DNA of 64,000 nt from Histidinibacterium lentulum (GTDB lineage Bacteria; Pseudomonadota; Alphaproteobacteria; Rhodobacterales; Rhodobacteraceae): contig NZ_ML119084.1 of the NCBI RefSeq assembly GCF_003789055.1, positions 186,001-250,000 on the forward strand, in the 5' to 3' direction. The notes under the pieces are model-generated. The model was not told where the DNA came from and did not search any database. It saw nothing but the letters and a program-made list of their open reading frames with translations. The stretch's first letter is position 1; each line of letters opens with the position of its first letter. This document shows, piece by piece, positions 1 through 8,167 of the stretch. Made by a program: the position numbers and the translations under genes.

Positions 1-14
1 CGACACCGATGCAT

Positions 15-102
15 GACACCCAGACACCCAGACACCCAGACACCCAGACACCCAGACACCCAGACACCCAGACACCCAGACACCCAGACATCCAGACACC
101 CA
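15..102. repeat. 8-bp tandem repeat array
   Basis: Eleven head-to-tail copies of the 8-base unit GACACCCA fill this stretch. All are identical except one unit with C to T (GACATCCA, 87-94); a decayed unit (GACGTCCG) follows at 103-110. The array lies downstream of the DUF1467 gene and carries no ORF. Because 8 is not a multiple of 3, copy-number changes would shift frame in any overlapping gene. It is a simple-sequence repeat prone to slippage; no function is evident. Confidence 0.95.
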
Positions 103-202
103 GACGTCCGGACGAAAGTCAATCGGCGATCAATCCAGCCTTAACCGAATCGGCCCAGGGTAAAGGGCGGTAGGGAGGGGGAACGCGCAACGCCGGCCGT
201 GA

Positions 203-511
203 TCAATCCTCGGCCGCCTCGCGCGCGCGCAACTCCACCTCGGGCGTCGACATCCGGTCGAACCAGTCGAGATCGCGCACCGTGATCGCGCCCGACCAGA
301 TCGTGCCCGCGATGATCACCCAGGCCAGCGTGGCCCAGATCGTCACCACCCGCACCTTCTGCTTCGGCCGGAAATCCGCCGGCGCCGACTTGTGCGTGCC
401 CGGCACCACCTCGCCTGCGTCGCCCTGGGTCGTCAGGCGCAGCGGCAGCACGATGAACAGGATCATGAACCAGATCACGGCATAGAGCACGAGCGCGGAG
501 GTGATCCCCAT
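203..511 (-). CDS. DUF1467 family small membrane protein
   Basis: A 102-residue protein with two predicted membrane helices (about residues 4-24 and 57-77) joined by a polar loop that ends in a basic KQK segment. Size and layout match DUF1467, a small inner-membrane family widespread in alphaproteobacteria with no assigned reaction. Its ATG overlaps the stop codon of the methylmalonyl-CoA epimerase gene (ATGA at 508-511 region), so the two are probably translated together. Recurrent linkage to mce suggests a shared transcript but does not define a function. Confidence 0.85.
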   Translation of the reverse strand: MGITSALVLYAVIWFMILFIVLPLRLTTQGDAGEVVPGTHKSAPADFRPKQKVRVVTIWATLAWVIIAGTIWSGAITVRDLDWFDRMSTPEVELRAREAAED

Positions 512-915
512 CAGACCTGCTCCAGCTCGATCAGGCAGCCGTTGAAATCCTTCGGATGCAGGAACAGAACCGGTTTGCCATGGGCGCCGATCTTCGGCTC
601 GCCTCCGCCCAACACCCGCGCGCCGCCCGCCGCCAGCCGGTCGCGCGCGGCGAGGATGTCCTCCACCTCGTAGCAGATGTGATGGATGCCCCCCGCGGGG
701 TTCTTGTCCAGGAAGCCCCGGATCGGACTGTCCTCGCCCAGCGGATGCAGCAGCTCGATCTTGGTATTGGGCAGGGCGATGAAGACCACCGTGACGCCGT
801 GATCCGGTTCGTCCTGCGGCAGGCCGACCTCGGCGCCCAGCGTGCCCCGATATTGCTCGGATGCCGCCTCGAGATCGGGCACGGCGATGGCGACATGGTT
901 CAGGCGGCCGATCAT
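511..915 (-). CDS. mce: methylmalonyl-CoA epimerase
   Basis: A 134-residue VOC-superfamily (glyoxalase-like) protein. It starts LNHVAIAVPDL and contains GGIHHICYEV and a C-terminal CLIELEQ, the paired-barrel metal-binding pattern of methylmalonyl-CoA epimerases. The enzyme interconverts (2R)- and (2S)-methylmalonyl-CoA, linking propionyl-CoA carboxylation to the mutase, in the cytoplasm. The ATG at 915 was chosen because AGGAG lies 7-8 bases upstream; a longer frame upstream lacks family similarity. It fits the ethylmalonyl-CoA/propionate route implied by the malyl-CoA lyase gene elsewhere in the window. Confidence 0.93.
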   Translation of the reverse strand: MIGRLNHVAIAVPDLEAASEQYRGTLGAEVGLPQDEPDHGVTVVFIALPNTKIELLHPLGEDSPIRGFLDKNPAGGIHHICYEVEDILAARDRLAAGGARVLGGGEPKIGAHGKPVLFLHPKDFNGCLIELEQV

Positions 916-1063
916 GGGCGTCTCCTTGGCGACTGTCCCGGTGTTATGGGCACCGCCCGCGGGCCCCACAAGCGGGCGCGCGCAGAGGTCGCGGGCTGTT
1001 AGCACGGGATTCACCACCCTGCGCCAGAGTGAGTCGCATTCGTGACAGCCGCTGGATGGACCC

Positions 1064-1780
1064 ATGACCGACGCCGACGACCTGCTGCCCCACCGCGCGC
1101 CGACCGCCGCGCGCCCGCTCCTCGGCGTGACCGTCCTTCTGGTCGAGGACAGCCGCTTCGCCTCCGAGGCCGTGCGCCTGATGTGCCTGCGGTCCGGTGC
1201 CCGCATCCGCCGGGCCGACAGCCTTGCCAATGCCCGGCGCCACCTGCGCATCTACAGACCGACCTGCATGCTCGTCGATCTGGGCCTGCCCGACGGGTCC
1301 GGAGAGGACCTGCTGGCCGAGGTGGCGGCCGCCAGCCCCCCCATCGACGTGATCCTCGCCACCAGTGGCGATCCCGGGGCGGGACCGCGCGCCCTGGCCG
1401 CGGGCGCACGGGCCTTCCTGCCGAAACCCCTCACCTCGCTCGCCGCCTTCCAGCAGTCGATCCTCTCCGCGCTGCCGCCGGACCGGCGCCCCAGCGGCCC
1501 GCGTCTCGCCCCTTCGGCCGAGGTCGCGCCCGACAGCATCGCCCTGCGCGACGACCTCGCCGCCGCCCGCCGCCACCTGTCGGACCCGCGGGAGGACGGC
1601 ACGGTCGACTATGTGGCGCGCTTTCTCGCCGGTCTGGCCCACAGCGCCGGCGACCGGGCGCTCGGCGATGCCGTGGACCGGCTGATGGCGCGCCGCGCCG
1701 CCGGACAGGCGGGCGCGCCGGAACTCGCCACCCTTTCTGCCCTCCTCGAGCACCGGATTGCCGCGCACGCCGCGCTCTGA
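1064..1780 (+). CDS. response regulator with receiver domain
   Basis: A 238-residue cytoplasmic protein. The N-terminal receiver domain (about 20-135) keeps the acidic pocket E28/D29, the phospho-acceptor D72 in LVDLGLPDGSG, T100/S101 and K121, so it should be phosphorylatable. The remaining 100 residues are Ala/Arg-rich and match no DNA-binding output domain that I recognise; a helical C-terminal module is likely. No histidine kinase is adjacent, making it an orphan regulator. The ATG is shortly downstream of the divergent mce gene. Confidence 0.85.
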   Translation: MTDADDLLPHRAPTAARPLLGVTVLLVEDSRFASEAVRLMCLRSGARIRRADSLANARRHLRIYRPTCMLVDLGLPDGSGEDLLAEVAAASPPIDVILATSGDPGAGPRALAAGARAFLPKPLTSLAAFQQSILSALPPDRRPSGPRLAPSAEVAPDSIALRDDLAAARRHLSDPREDGTVDYVARFLAGLAHSAGDRALGDAVDRLMARRAAGQAGAPELATLSALLEHRIAAHAAL

Positions 1781-1894
1781 GGGCCACAAAGCTCCCCATC
1801 ACAGGCCCATTGCCGCCGCATTCCCGGGGCACGGTCGTCCTGTCGCCTGCTCCCGCGCGCGATGCCCGAGCGCCCCCGCAACCGGAGGTTCCCC

Positions 1895-2071
1895 ATGGCC
1901 AGGCTGATCGAGAGATACTGGGACGACAAGTTGGGCAGCAGGGCCGTCGACTGGATCGTGCTCGGCGCGGGCGTGGTGATGCTGTCCACGGCCGTCCTGG
2001 CCGCGACCCTGCCCGAAACGCGGCCCCTCGCCTCCGACCAGGGCCTCCCTCAGACGATCGGGGAAGCCTGA
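1895..2071 (+). CDS. small single-pass membrane protein, hypothetical
   Basis: A 58-residue protein beginning MARLIERYWDDKLG, with one hydrophobic helix (about 19-39) and a short polar tail. The ATG at 1895 is preferred over an in-frame ATG at 1862 because GGAGG lies just upstream at the usual spacing. It follows the receiver gene by 114 bases on the same strand. No family was recognised. A small envelope peptide is the most that can be said. Confidence 0.6.
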   Translation: MARLIERYWDDKLGSRAVDWIVLGAGVVMLSTAVLAATLPETRPLASDQGLPQTIGEA

Positions 2072-2131
2072 CCCCCCCGGCGGTCCGCCGACGCCCCTTC
2101 CGGTTCCGCAGCCGCGAAACCGAAGCCCGGC

Positions 2132-2749
2132 CTAGCCGCGCCGGGCCCGCCCCTTCGGCCGCACCGTCCGCCACATCAGCGCGATGTCCCAGCAGAGCGT
2201 GCGGTTGTCCCGGTAGATGAGATCCAGATGCGCCTTCCGCGGCACGCAGGCACGGGCATAGACCGCATCCGTCTCCTCGGCCGTCGCGCAGCGCGCCAGA
2301 AGCCGCTCCTCGTGGCCGTGGTAGACCAGCGTCGCAAGGCCGGTGATCCCGGGGCGCGCCTTCAGGACCTCGGAATAAAGCTCCGGAAACCGCTCCACAT
2401 ACTCCCGCAGCGGCGGCCTCGGCCCGACGAAGCTGATGTCCCCCCGGATCACGTTCCACAGCTGCGGCAACTCGTCGAGCCGCGTGCGCCGCAGGATCCG
2501 CCCGATGGGCGTGATCCGCGCCGCCTTGTCCCCGCCCGAGACGCCGCTGTCGCGCTCCGCCACGGTCATGGTGCGGAACTTCACCAGGGAAAACCCCTCC
2601 TTCGGCGTCTTCATCCGCTCCGAGACATAGAACACCGGCGCGCCCTCCCGCACCCGGATCCACAGCGCGAGGCCGAGGATCACCGGCCCCAGCAGCACCG
2701 CCAGCCCGAGGGCCACGACGAGATCGAAAGCGCGTTTGAGAGGCGTCAT
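2132..2749 (-). CDS. bacterial sugar transferase (priming glycosyltransferase)
   Basis: A 205-residue protein with the bacterial sugar transferase signature (PF02397): an N-terminal membrane segment (about 7-30), then KFRTM, RRTRLDELPQLWNV and GDISFVGPRP. Such enzymes transfer a sugar phosphate from a nucleotide sugar to undecaprenyl phosphate at the inner membrane, priming exopolysaccharide or glycoconjugate synthesis. This is the short, catalytic-domain-only form. Its ATG overlaps the stop of the epimerase gene (ATGA), the last junction of a four-gene overlapping unit. The sugar substrate cannot be read from sequence. Confidence 0.9.
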   Translation of the reverse strand: MTPLKRAFDLVVALGLAVLLGPVILGLALWIRVREGAPVFYVSERMKTPKEGFSLVKFRTMTVAERDSGVSGGDKAARITPIGRILRRTRLDELPQLWNVIRGDISFVGPRPPLREYVERFPELYSEVLKARPGITGLATLVYHGHEERLLARCATAEETDAVYARACVPRKAHLDLIYRDNRTLCWDIALMWRTVRPKGRARRG

Positions 2750-3561
2750 GGCGCGTCCTTGACGCCCTCTCCCTCCGCGATCAAGGCCATGGCGCTCCCC
2801 TCGCCCCCCGTAAACCGATGCACCGCCGCAAGCCGGGCACAGTCGAGCGTCACCCATTGCACCGCCGAGGCCGGCGCCTCCTGCCAGCGCCACGCCGCGC
2901 CCGCCGCCTCGAGCAGCGCCTCCATGGCCACGGGCTCCGGCGCCGCCACGTTCAGCAGCGGCGGCAGCGGCGCCTCGGCGCGGGCGAGACTTTCGAGCAC
3001 CCGCGCCAGCTCCCGCGGCCCGATGTAGCTGCGCATCGGTCCGCCCCCATCGGTGAACCGGTCGAGAAGCACCTCACGCCCCGGCGCCATCCCCCCGAGG
3101 AGCGAATCGGCCCAGGCGACATTGCCGATCCTGAGGCAGACGGTCTCCACCTCCGCTCCCGCCACGGCCTCCTCCATCTCCAGCTTCGCCGCGCCATAGG
3201 CATTCACGGGCCGGCAGGGCGCCGTCTCCGCCACCGCGCGGCCCGGCCCGTAGACCGCCGAGGACGAGGCCAGCAGCACCCGCCGCGCCCCGATGCGCCG
3301 CGCCGTCTCCACCGCCCCGCGCCCCAGCGCGACGTTCAGCGACAGATCCGCCCCCGGCGCGGGCACCACACCGGCAAAGGCCAGCACCACGTCCGCCCGG
3401 ACCGGCGGGTCCGGGTCCAGCGGATCCCACTCGAGACAGCCCTCGCCCGCCCGCCGCGACTGCGCCACGAGGTGCACGCCCTCCGGCGGCGCCCCGGCCC
3501 AGTGCCGGCGCAGCATCCGCCCGACCCGGCCGGTCGCGCCCAGAAGAAGCCAGGTCGTCAG
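2746..3561 (-). CDS. NAD-dependent epimerase/dehydratase family protein (SDR)
   Basis: A 271-residue short-chain dehydrogenase/reductase-fold protein. It opens TTWLLLGATGRVGRM, a GxxGxxG nucleotide-binding loop, and has LLASSSAVYGPG and an AYGAAK segment matching the catalytic Ser-Tyr-x3-Lys layout of extended SDR sugar epimerases. The only start that gives a normal N-terminus is CTG at 3561, overlapping the upstream stop as CTGA; an in-frame upstream start would add 58 unrelated Arg/Gly-rich residues. It probably modifies a nucleotide sugar for the sugar transferase encoded next; the substrate is unknown. Confidence 0.85.
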   Translation of the reverse strand: MTTWLLLGATGRVGRMLRRHWAGAPPEGVHLVAQSRRAGEGCLEWDPLDPDPPVRADVVLAFAGVVPAPGADLSLNVALGRGAVETARRIGARRVLLASSSAVYGPGRAVAETAPCRPVNAYGAAKLEMEEAVAGAEVETVCLRIGNVAWADSLLGGMAPGREVLLDRFTDGGGPMRSYIGPRELARVLESLARAEAPLPPLLNVAAPEPVAMEALLEAAGAAWRWQEAPASAVQWVTLDCARLAAVHRFTGGEGSAMALIAEGEGVKDAP

Positions 3562-4739
3562 AGCAGCAGCCCCGGATCGGCGCCAAGCTCCAGCCCCGGA
3601 AAGACCGCCCCCTCGATCGTCTGCCCGGGCAGACCGTAAAGACCCCGCAGCAGCCAGCCCGCATGGGCGCGCACGTCCCGCGTCGGCATCAGGTCGCGGC
3701 GGTTGTAGAGATCGGCCTCGCCGAGCCCGGGCCAATCGCTAAGCACCCGCCCGCCGCGCACCGCCCCCCCGGCCAGCACCATCGCGCCGCCCGTGCCGTG
3801 ATCGGTGCCGTTGCTGCCGTTCTGCCGCGCGGTGCGCCCGAACTCGGTCATGCAGACCACCGCCGTCCGCGCCCAGGCCTCCGCCGACAGGCCCGCCTTC
3901 AGCGTCAGGATCGTCTCGCCGAGATCCTCAAGCACCCGCCTGATCCGCGGCCCCTGGCTCTGGTGCGTGTCCCAGCCGTTGATCGAGAAAGACGCGATCC
4001 GCGTGTCGCCCATCAGCCGCTCGGCCACGAATCGCGCCAGCTCCACATGGGGTCCCTGCCCCACCGCCTCGCCCGACCCGTCGCCGTCGCGCACCGTGCG
4101 CGCGATGGAAAGCGCCGCCCCACCCGCCTCCCGGAACAGTGGATCGTCGTGCCAGACATGGGCCAGGAGCTCCTCCGTCGCCGGGCTCAGCCGCATCCGC
4201 ACGGCGGGCGCCCAACTCGACACCGGCGCCTCCCCCGACAGGATCAGCATGGCCCGTTCCTCGACCGCATAGGCGATTTCTGGCTCCAGCCCCGGCACGG
4301 TGGCGAGCATCCGGTTCAGCCAGCCGTCATGCACCCCGCTTTCGAGGTCGGGCACCCCCGCCTCCAGCAGGTCCTGCCCGTCGAAATGGCTGCGCCGGTC
4401 CCGGTAGGGCGTGGAAACCGCATGGGCAAAGGACAGCTCTCCCGCGCGCCAGAGCGGCATCAGCGCGCCGAGCCCCTCATGGAGCGCAAAGTACCCGTCG
4501 AGGTCCCGGTGCCCGGTCGCCCCCGTCAGGTCCGGCCGCAACGCGGCGAAATCCCGGTCCCCCAGCGGCCGCACCACGTCGAGCCCGTCCATCGCGCCCC
4601 TCAGCAGGATCACGACGAGCCGCTGCTCCCACGGCGCGGCGGCCATCGCCACGGGCGTGACCAGCGGGCTCGCCGCCGCCGAACAGCCCAGCGCGAGACC
4701 GCGCACCAGGAATTGCCTGCGCCCCATGCCCATCGTCAT
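3558..4739 (-). CDS. DUF1501 family Tat-exported protein
   Basis: A 393-residue protein with a twin-arginine signal (GRRQFLVRG, then a hydrophobic stretch ending near AMA) and the DUF1501 body: LVVILLRGAMDGLD, HEGLGALMPLW, GWDTHQSQG, TEFGRTARQNGSNGTDHG. The last motif resembles the sulfatase/alkaline-phosphatase metal-site region; no substrate is established. The start was placed at the ATG overlapping the DUF1800 stop (ATGA). A second in-frame ATG at 4733 has better spacing to AGAGGAG and is equally plausible. It pairs with DUF1800, its usual neighbour. Confidence 0.88.
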   Translation of the reverse strand: MTMGMGRRQFLVRGLALGCSAAASPLVTPVAMAAAPWEQRLVVILLRGAMDGLDVVRPLGDRDFAALRPDLTGATGHRDLDGYFALHEGLGALMPLWRAGELSFAHAVSTPYRDRRSHFDGQDLLEAGVPDLESGVHDGWLNRMLATVPGLEPEIAYAVEERAMLILSGEAPVSSWAPAVRMRLSPATEELLAHVWHDDPLFREAGGAALSIARTVRDGDGSGEAVGQGPHVELARFVAERLMGDTRIASFSINGWDTHQSQGPRIRRVLEDLGETILTLKAGLSAEAWARTAVVCMTEFGRTARQNGSNGTDHGTGGAMVLAGGAVRGGRVLSDWPGLGEADLYNRRDLMPTRDVRAHAGWLLRGLYGLPGQTIEGAVFPGLELGADPGLLL

Positions 4740-6115
4740 CTCCTCTGGAATGCTGCCGAGGCGAGGATCAGCCCCACGCCCTCGGCCCGGGTCTCGGCGG
4801 CCCGCGCGGCGAACAGCACCTCTTCGGTGGCGAAGGGCCCCAGCGCCACCTCCGCCAGCCGTCTCGGATCGGGCAGCGGATCGGCGAGCTGCGAGGGAAT
4901 CTCCATCGCCCAGTCGATGCGCGCGGCAAGGCCCTGCGGCGTCACCCAATCCGACACACGGTCGGGGAAGCCCGCCGGGCTGAGCGGGTTCTCCCACTCC
5001 TGCCCCATCCGCAGGAGCGGCCTCCGGTAGCGCACCTGGACGATCCGCCGCTCATGGTTGCGCACCTCGCGGTCCGGCGGATCGAGCGCGCGGAGCGCCG
5101 CCTGCAGATATTCGACCGGCAGCCGCACCTTGCGCCGCTCGGGCGCCCAGGCCGCGGGATGCGACAGCAGCGCGTCGTAACAGGCCAGAAGATCGCCCCC
5201 CGTCGCGCGCCAGGTGCCGGCGACCCGGTCCACCACTGCGGGATCGGGCACATCGCTCAGGAAATGGCGCACCAGCTTTCCCGCAAGATGCCGCGCCGTC
5301 GCCGGATGGACGGCCACATCCGCGAGGAACGCCTCGACATGCTCCAGGCGTTCCGGCCCTCCCGGAGTGCCGTAGCTGCGTCCCAGCACCTCCTCGGCCC
5401 CCGGTTCCGCGGTCATCACGCGGTAGTGAAACCCCCGCCGCGTGTTGGAGAAAAGCCCGGACAGGAGCTCCGCCAGTTCGCGCACGTCCTTCTGGCCATA
5501 GGGCCCTCCGGCCCCGACGGTGTGAAGCTCCAGCAACTCGCGCGCCAGGTTCTCGTTCAGCCCCCGCCCGGTATCGCGCCCGTACTGCGAGTTCGGTCCG
5601 ATCGACCGGTGCTGATCGAGGTAATGCAGCATCATCGGATGCCGGACGACGGCGCGCAGCATGTCCCCGAACCGGCCGGTCACATGGGGCCGGATCACGT
5701 CCTCGACGTAAGAGGCGACAAGGTGACGGGTCGAGCCGTAGCGTGGCACCACCGTGAAATGATTGGCCCAGAAGGCGACGAGCCGCTCCCGCATCCCGTC
5801 CCGCGTACGCGCGCCTCTCAGGAGCGTGTGGACAAGGGCGCGGTCCCGCTGACGCCGCGCCTCCTCGAACAGCGCCTCGCGCGCGCGGCGCGCCGCTTCG
5901 AGCCCGGCCGCCGGCGCCCGGCGCACCGCCTGCACCGCGGCATGAAGCTCCGCCTCCGCGGGGCGCATCCGCTCCGTCCGCGGGATCGGAAAAGCCTCCG
6001 CCATGACGTCCGGCCCGGCCAGCTTCTCCAGCATGTCGTCCAGACGGGCGGGCGGCTGACGCCGCGGCGAAAGGCCGGTCCCGAACCGGATCTCGGCAAG
6101 ATAGGGGTCGTACAT
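4736..6115 (-). CDS. DUF1800 family protein
   Basis: A 459-residue protein with hallmarks of DUF1800: RERLVAFWANHF, MLHYLDQHRSIGPNSQYGRD, GLNENLARELLELHTVG and the LVRHFLSD segment. The family is usually encoded directly before a DUF1501 gene, and the two are thought to work together in the envelope. No clear signal peptide is visible. It heads an overlapping minus-strand set of four genes that continues into an epimerase and a sugar transferase, an association that hints at a glycan-related role (inference). Confidence 0.88.
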   Translation of the reverse strand: MYDPYLAEIRFGTGLSPRRQPPARLDDMLEKLAGPDVMAEAFPIPRTERMRPAEAELHAAVQAVRRAPAAGLEAARRAREALFEEARRQRDRALVHTLLRGARTRDGMRERLVAFWANHFTVVPRYGSTRHLVASYVEDVIRPHVTGRFGDMLRAVVRHPMMLHYLDQHRSIGPNSQYGRDTGRGLNENLARELLELHTVGAGGPYGQKDVRELAELLSGLFSNTRRGFHYRVMTAEPGAEEVLGRSYGTPGGPERLEHVEAFLADVAVHPATARHLAGKLVRHFLSDVPDPAVVDRVAGTWRATGGDLLACYDALLSHPAAWAPERRKVRLPVEYLQAALRALDPPDREVRNHERRIVQVRYRRPLLRMGQEWENPLSPAGFPDRVSDWVTPQGLAARIDWAMEIPSQLADPLPDPRRLAEVALGPFATEEVLFAARAAETRAEGVGLILASAAFQRR

Positions 6116-6226
6116 CGTCGACTGTGGTCCTCTGCCCCGGCCCGGGGTCCGTGCTCCGCATCCTACCCGATCGCGCGGCCTGCGTCCCGCGCCCGATGCG
6201 GGGGAGCGCGGAAACCTGCGCGGGCG

Positions 6227-7342
6227 TCAGATGATCTCGTCCTCGTCGAACAGCGGATCGCGGCTGTGATGGCGGGCGATCTCCTCCAGCGCCGCGCCCG
6301 CGCCGTCGGGCCGCGAGACCCTGGCGAGGTGAAAGATCGCGTCGCCCTCGTTGACGATCGGCATGACCGCCCGCCCGACGATCAGCCCCGAGAAGGGCGC
6401 CACGACCTCGGTCTCGGTCTCCCCGAACGGCCCGCTGACCGCCGCCAGCAGCGTGCCCTCCTCCACCGCCTCGCCATCGGCACGGAACGCCCGGAAGAGC
6501 CCGCCCCGCGGCGCCCTCAGCCAGACCGTCTCCGTGGCCACCAGGGGCCCGCTCTTCGGGCGCCGGATGCCACGGGCCGAGACCATGCCCCGATGATGCA
6601 GCACGCGCAGCACGCCCGCGACGCCCGTCCGCACCGCCATCTCGTCGAACCGCAGCCCCTCGCCCGCCTCGTAAAGCAGAATATCGACCCCCCGCCGCTC
6701 CGCCTCGCCGCGCAGGGTGCCGGGCCGGACCGGCGAGGTGATCACCACCGGCGCGCCGAAGGCCTCCGCCAGCGGCGGCAGCGAGGGGTCATCCGGGCTG
6801 ATCCGGATCTGCGGCAGGTTCGTGCGGTGGATCGCGGCGGAATGGAGGTCGATGCCCAGATCGCAGCGCAGCACGATCTCCCTCAGGAAGAGATCCGCCA
6901 GCCGCGCCGCAAGCGATCCCGTGGGGCTCCCCGGAAACGAGCGGTTCAGGTCGCGGCGGTCCGGCAGGTACCGGGACCGGTTCAGAAAGCCGAAGGAATT
7001 GACGATCGGCACCACCAGCAGCGTGCCCCGCAGGCCCCGAAGCACCGGAGAGCGCAGCAGCCGACGCGCGATCTCCACGCCGATCACCTCGTCGCCATGA
7101 ACCGCCGCGCTGACAAAGACCGTGGGGCCGGGCAGCCTGCCGTGAACCACCTCCACCGACAGGCTTACCGGCGTGTGATCCGAGAGGACCGACACGGGCA
7201 ATTCGACCCGCGCCCGCGACCCGGGCCGGACCAGCGTACCGGCAATGTCGAAAGGGGCCTGCACCGACACGTTCGCCTCCGCTGCGCCAGGCCCCGAGAA
7301 CGTCACAGCCGCGGCCCGGGCGCAAGACCCGCGCCACGACAT
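6227..7342 (-). CDS. succinylglutamate desuccinylase/aspartoacylase family protein
   Basis: A 371-residue zinc carboxypeptidase-fold (M14, AstE/AspA type) protein. VSAAVHGDEVIGVE supplies the first His and Glu ligands, DLGIDLHSAA the second His, and DRRDLNRSFPG the substrate-binding Arg/Asn. The C-terminal third (VVAPFSGLIVGRAVMPIVNEGDAIF) is the beta-barrel typical of the family. It probably deacylates an N-acyl amino acid, or is an esterase; the substrate is unknown. The start is uncertain: the ATG at 7342, 8 bases after the DUF1150 stop, has a weak ribosome site. Confidence 0.85.
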   Translation of the reverse strand: MSWRGSCARAAAVTFSGPGAAEANVSVQAPFDIAGTLVRPGSRARVELPVSVLSDHTPVSLSVEVVHGRLPGPTVFVSAAVHGDEVIGVEIARRLLRSPVLRGLRGTLLVVPIVNSFGFLNRSRYLPDRRDLNRSFPGSPTGSLAARLADLFLREIVLRCDLGIDLHSAAIHRTNLPQIRISPDDPSLPPLAEAFGAPVVITSPVRPGTLRGEAERRGVDILLYEAGEGLRFDEMAVRTGVAGVLRVLHHRGMVSARGIRRPKSGPLVATETVWLRAPRGGLFRAFRADGEAVEEGTLLAAVSGPFGETETEVVAPFSGLIVGRAVMPIVNEGDAIFHLARVSRPDGAGAALEEIARHHSRDPLFDEDEII

Positions 7343-7349
7343 CGGGGTG

Positions 7350-7574
7350 TCAGTGCACCGTCATCGGCGACATGTGGTTCTGCCGGGCCAGCGCAAAGGC
7401 CATCCGCCGGTCCGCCACCAGGGCGAGCTGCTGGCCCTGCGCATCATGCACGGCAAAGATCTGCTCCAGGTCGCCCGCCTGCTCGCGCAGCTCGTCGGGC
7501 AGGTCGGCCACCGCCACCGGTTTTACATACACGATGCGATTGTCGAGCTGGTCGAAACTCTTGGGAATGGCCAT
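7350..7574 (-). CDS. DUF1150 family protein
   Basis: A 74-residue acidic protein, IVYVKPVAVADLPDELREQ followed by an FAVHDAQGQQLALVADR stretch, matching DUF1150, which in alphaproteobacteria nearly always follows an hsp20-type gene. The gap to the Hsp20 stop is 3 bases, and GGAGGAAG at the end of that gene serves as ribosome site. Co-expression with a small heat-shock protein suggests a role in protein quality control, but the function is not known. Confidence 0.88.
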   Translation of the reverse strand: MAIPKSFDQLDNRIVYVKPVAVADLPDELREQAGDLEQIFAVHDAQGQQLALVADRRMAFALARQNHMSPMTVH

Positions 7575-7577
7575 CGG

Positions 7578-7988
7578 TCACTTCCTCCGGATCTCTATCG
7601 TCTGGACAACGCTCTCCGGCACGTGCCGGTTCAGATCGACATGCAGAAGGCCGTTCTCCATCGAGGCCTCGCCCACGTCCACGCCCTCCGCCAGCACGAA
7701 ACTGCGCTGGAACTGGCGCGCCGCGATTCCGCGGTGCAGGAAGACCCGACCGTCGCCGTCGTCGCGCTGCCGGCCGCGGATCACCAGCTGGTTGTCCTCC
7801 AGCGTGATCGCGAGATCGCGCTCGGAAAAGCCGGCCACGGCCAGCGTGATCCGGTAGGAGGTCGGCGATGTCTGCTCGATGTTGTAGGGGGGGTAGCCGT
7901 CCGCCGATTTCGCGGTCCTCTCGACAAGGCGCTCGAGCTCCTCGAAGCCGAGCAGGAACGGGTGGGCCCCCAGCGTGAGTTTCGTCAT
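7578..7988 (-). CDS. Hsp20-family small heat-shock protein
   Basis: A 136-residue IbpA-type small heat-shock protein. The N-terminal TLGAHPFLLGFEELERLVER segment is followed by the alpha-crystallin domain (about 30-130, with YRITLAVAGFSERDL and ASMENGLLHVDL). It binds unfolding proteins as oligomers in the cytoplasm. The ATG at 7988 (MTKL) is preferred to the in-frame ATG at 7997 because AAGGA sits at a workable spacing. A heat-shock-type promoter lies upstream at 8057-8083. The C-terminal IxI-like element is the short TIEIRRK. Confidence 0.93.
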   Translation of the reverse strand: MTKLTLGAHPFLLGFEELERLVERTAKSADGYPPYNIEQTSPTSYRITLAVAGFSERDLAITLEDNQLVIRGRQRDDGDGRVFLHRGIAARQFQRSFVLAEGVDVGEASMENGLLHVDLNRHVPESVVQTIEIRRK

Positions 7989-8056
7989 TCGCGACATGTC
8001 CTTGGTGTAAGCGACTGTCCTTCATTCGGCCCCGCAACGGCGACCGCCCGCGAAAT

Positions 8057-8083
8057 ATGGGGCCTCGCGAGGCGGGCCGCAAG
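8057..8083 (-). promoter_or_regulatory. heat-shock (RpoH-type) promoter for hsp20-DUF1150
   Basis: Reading the minus strand, CTTGCG (8083-8078) and CCCCAT (8062-8057) are separated by 15 bases and followed by ATTT. This resembles the RpoH consensus, CTTGAA and CCCCATnT with a 13-15 base spacer. It lies about 70 bases upstream of the Hsp20 start, in the right orientation. Function is inferred from the match and the gene it precedes. Confidence 0.6.
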
Positions 8084-8167
8084 GGCTCCGCCGCGTGTCG
8101 CGGGGGCTATGCCGGGACCGTTCCGGGCGCTATGCTCGGGGCCTCGCCAGAGGAGTGCGCCGCCGCC

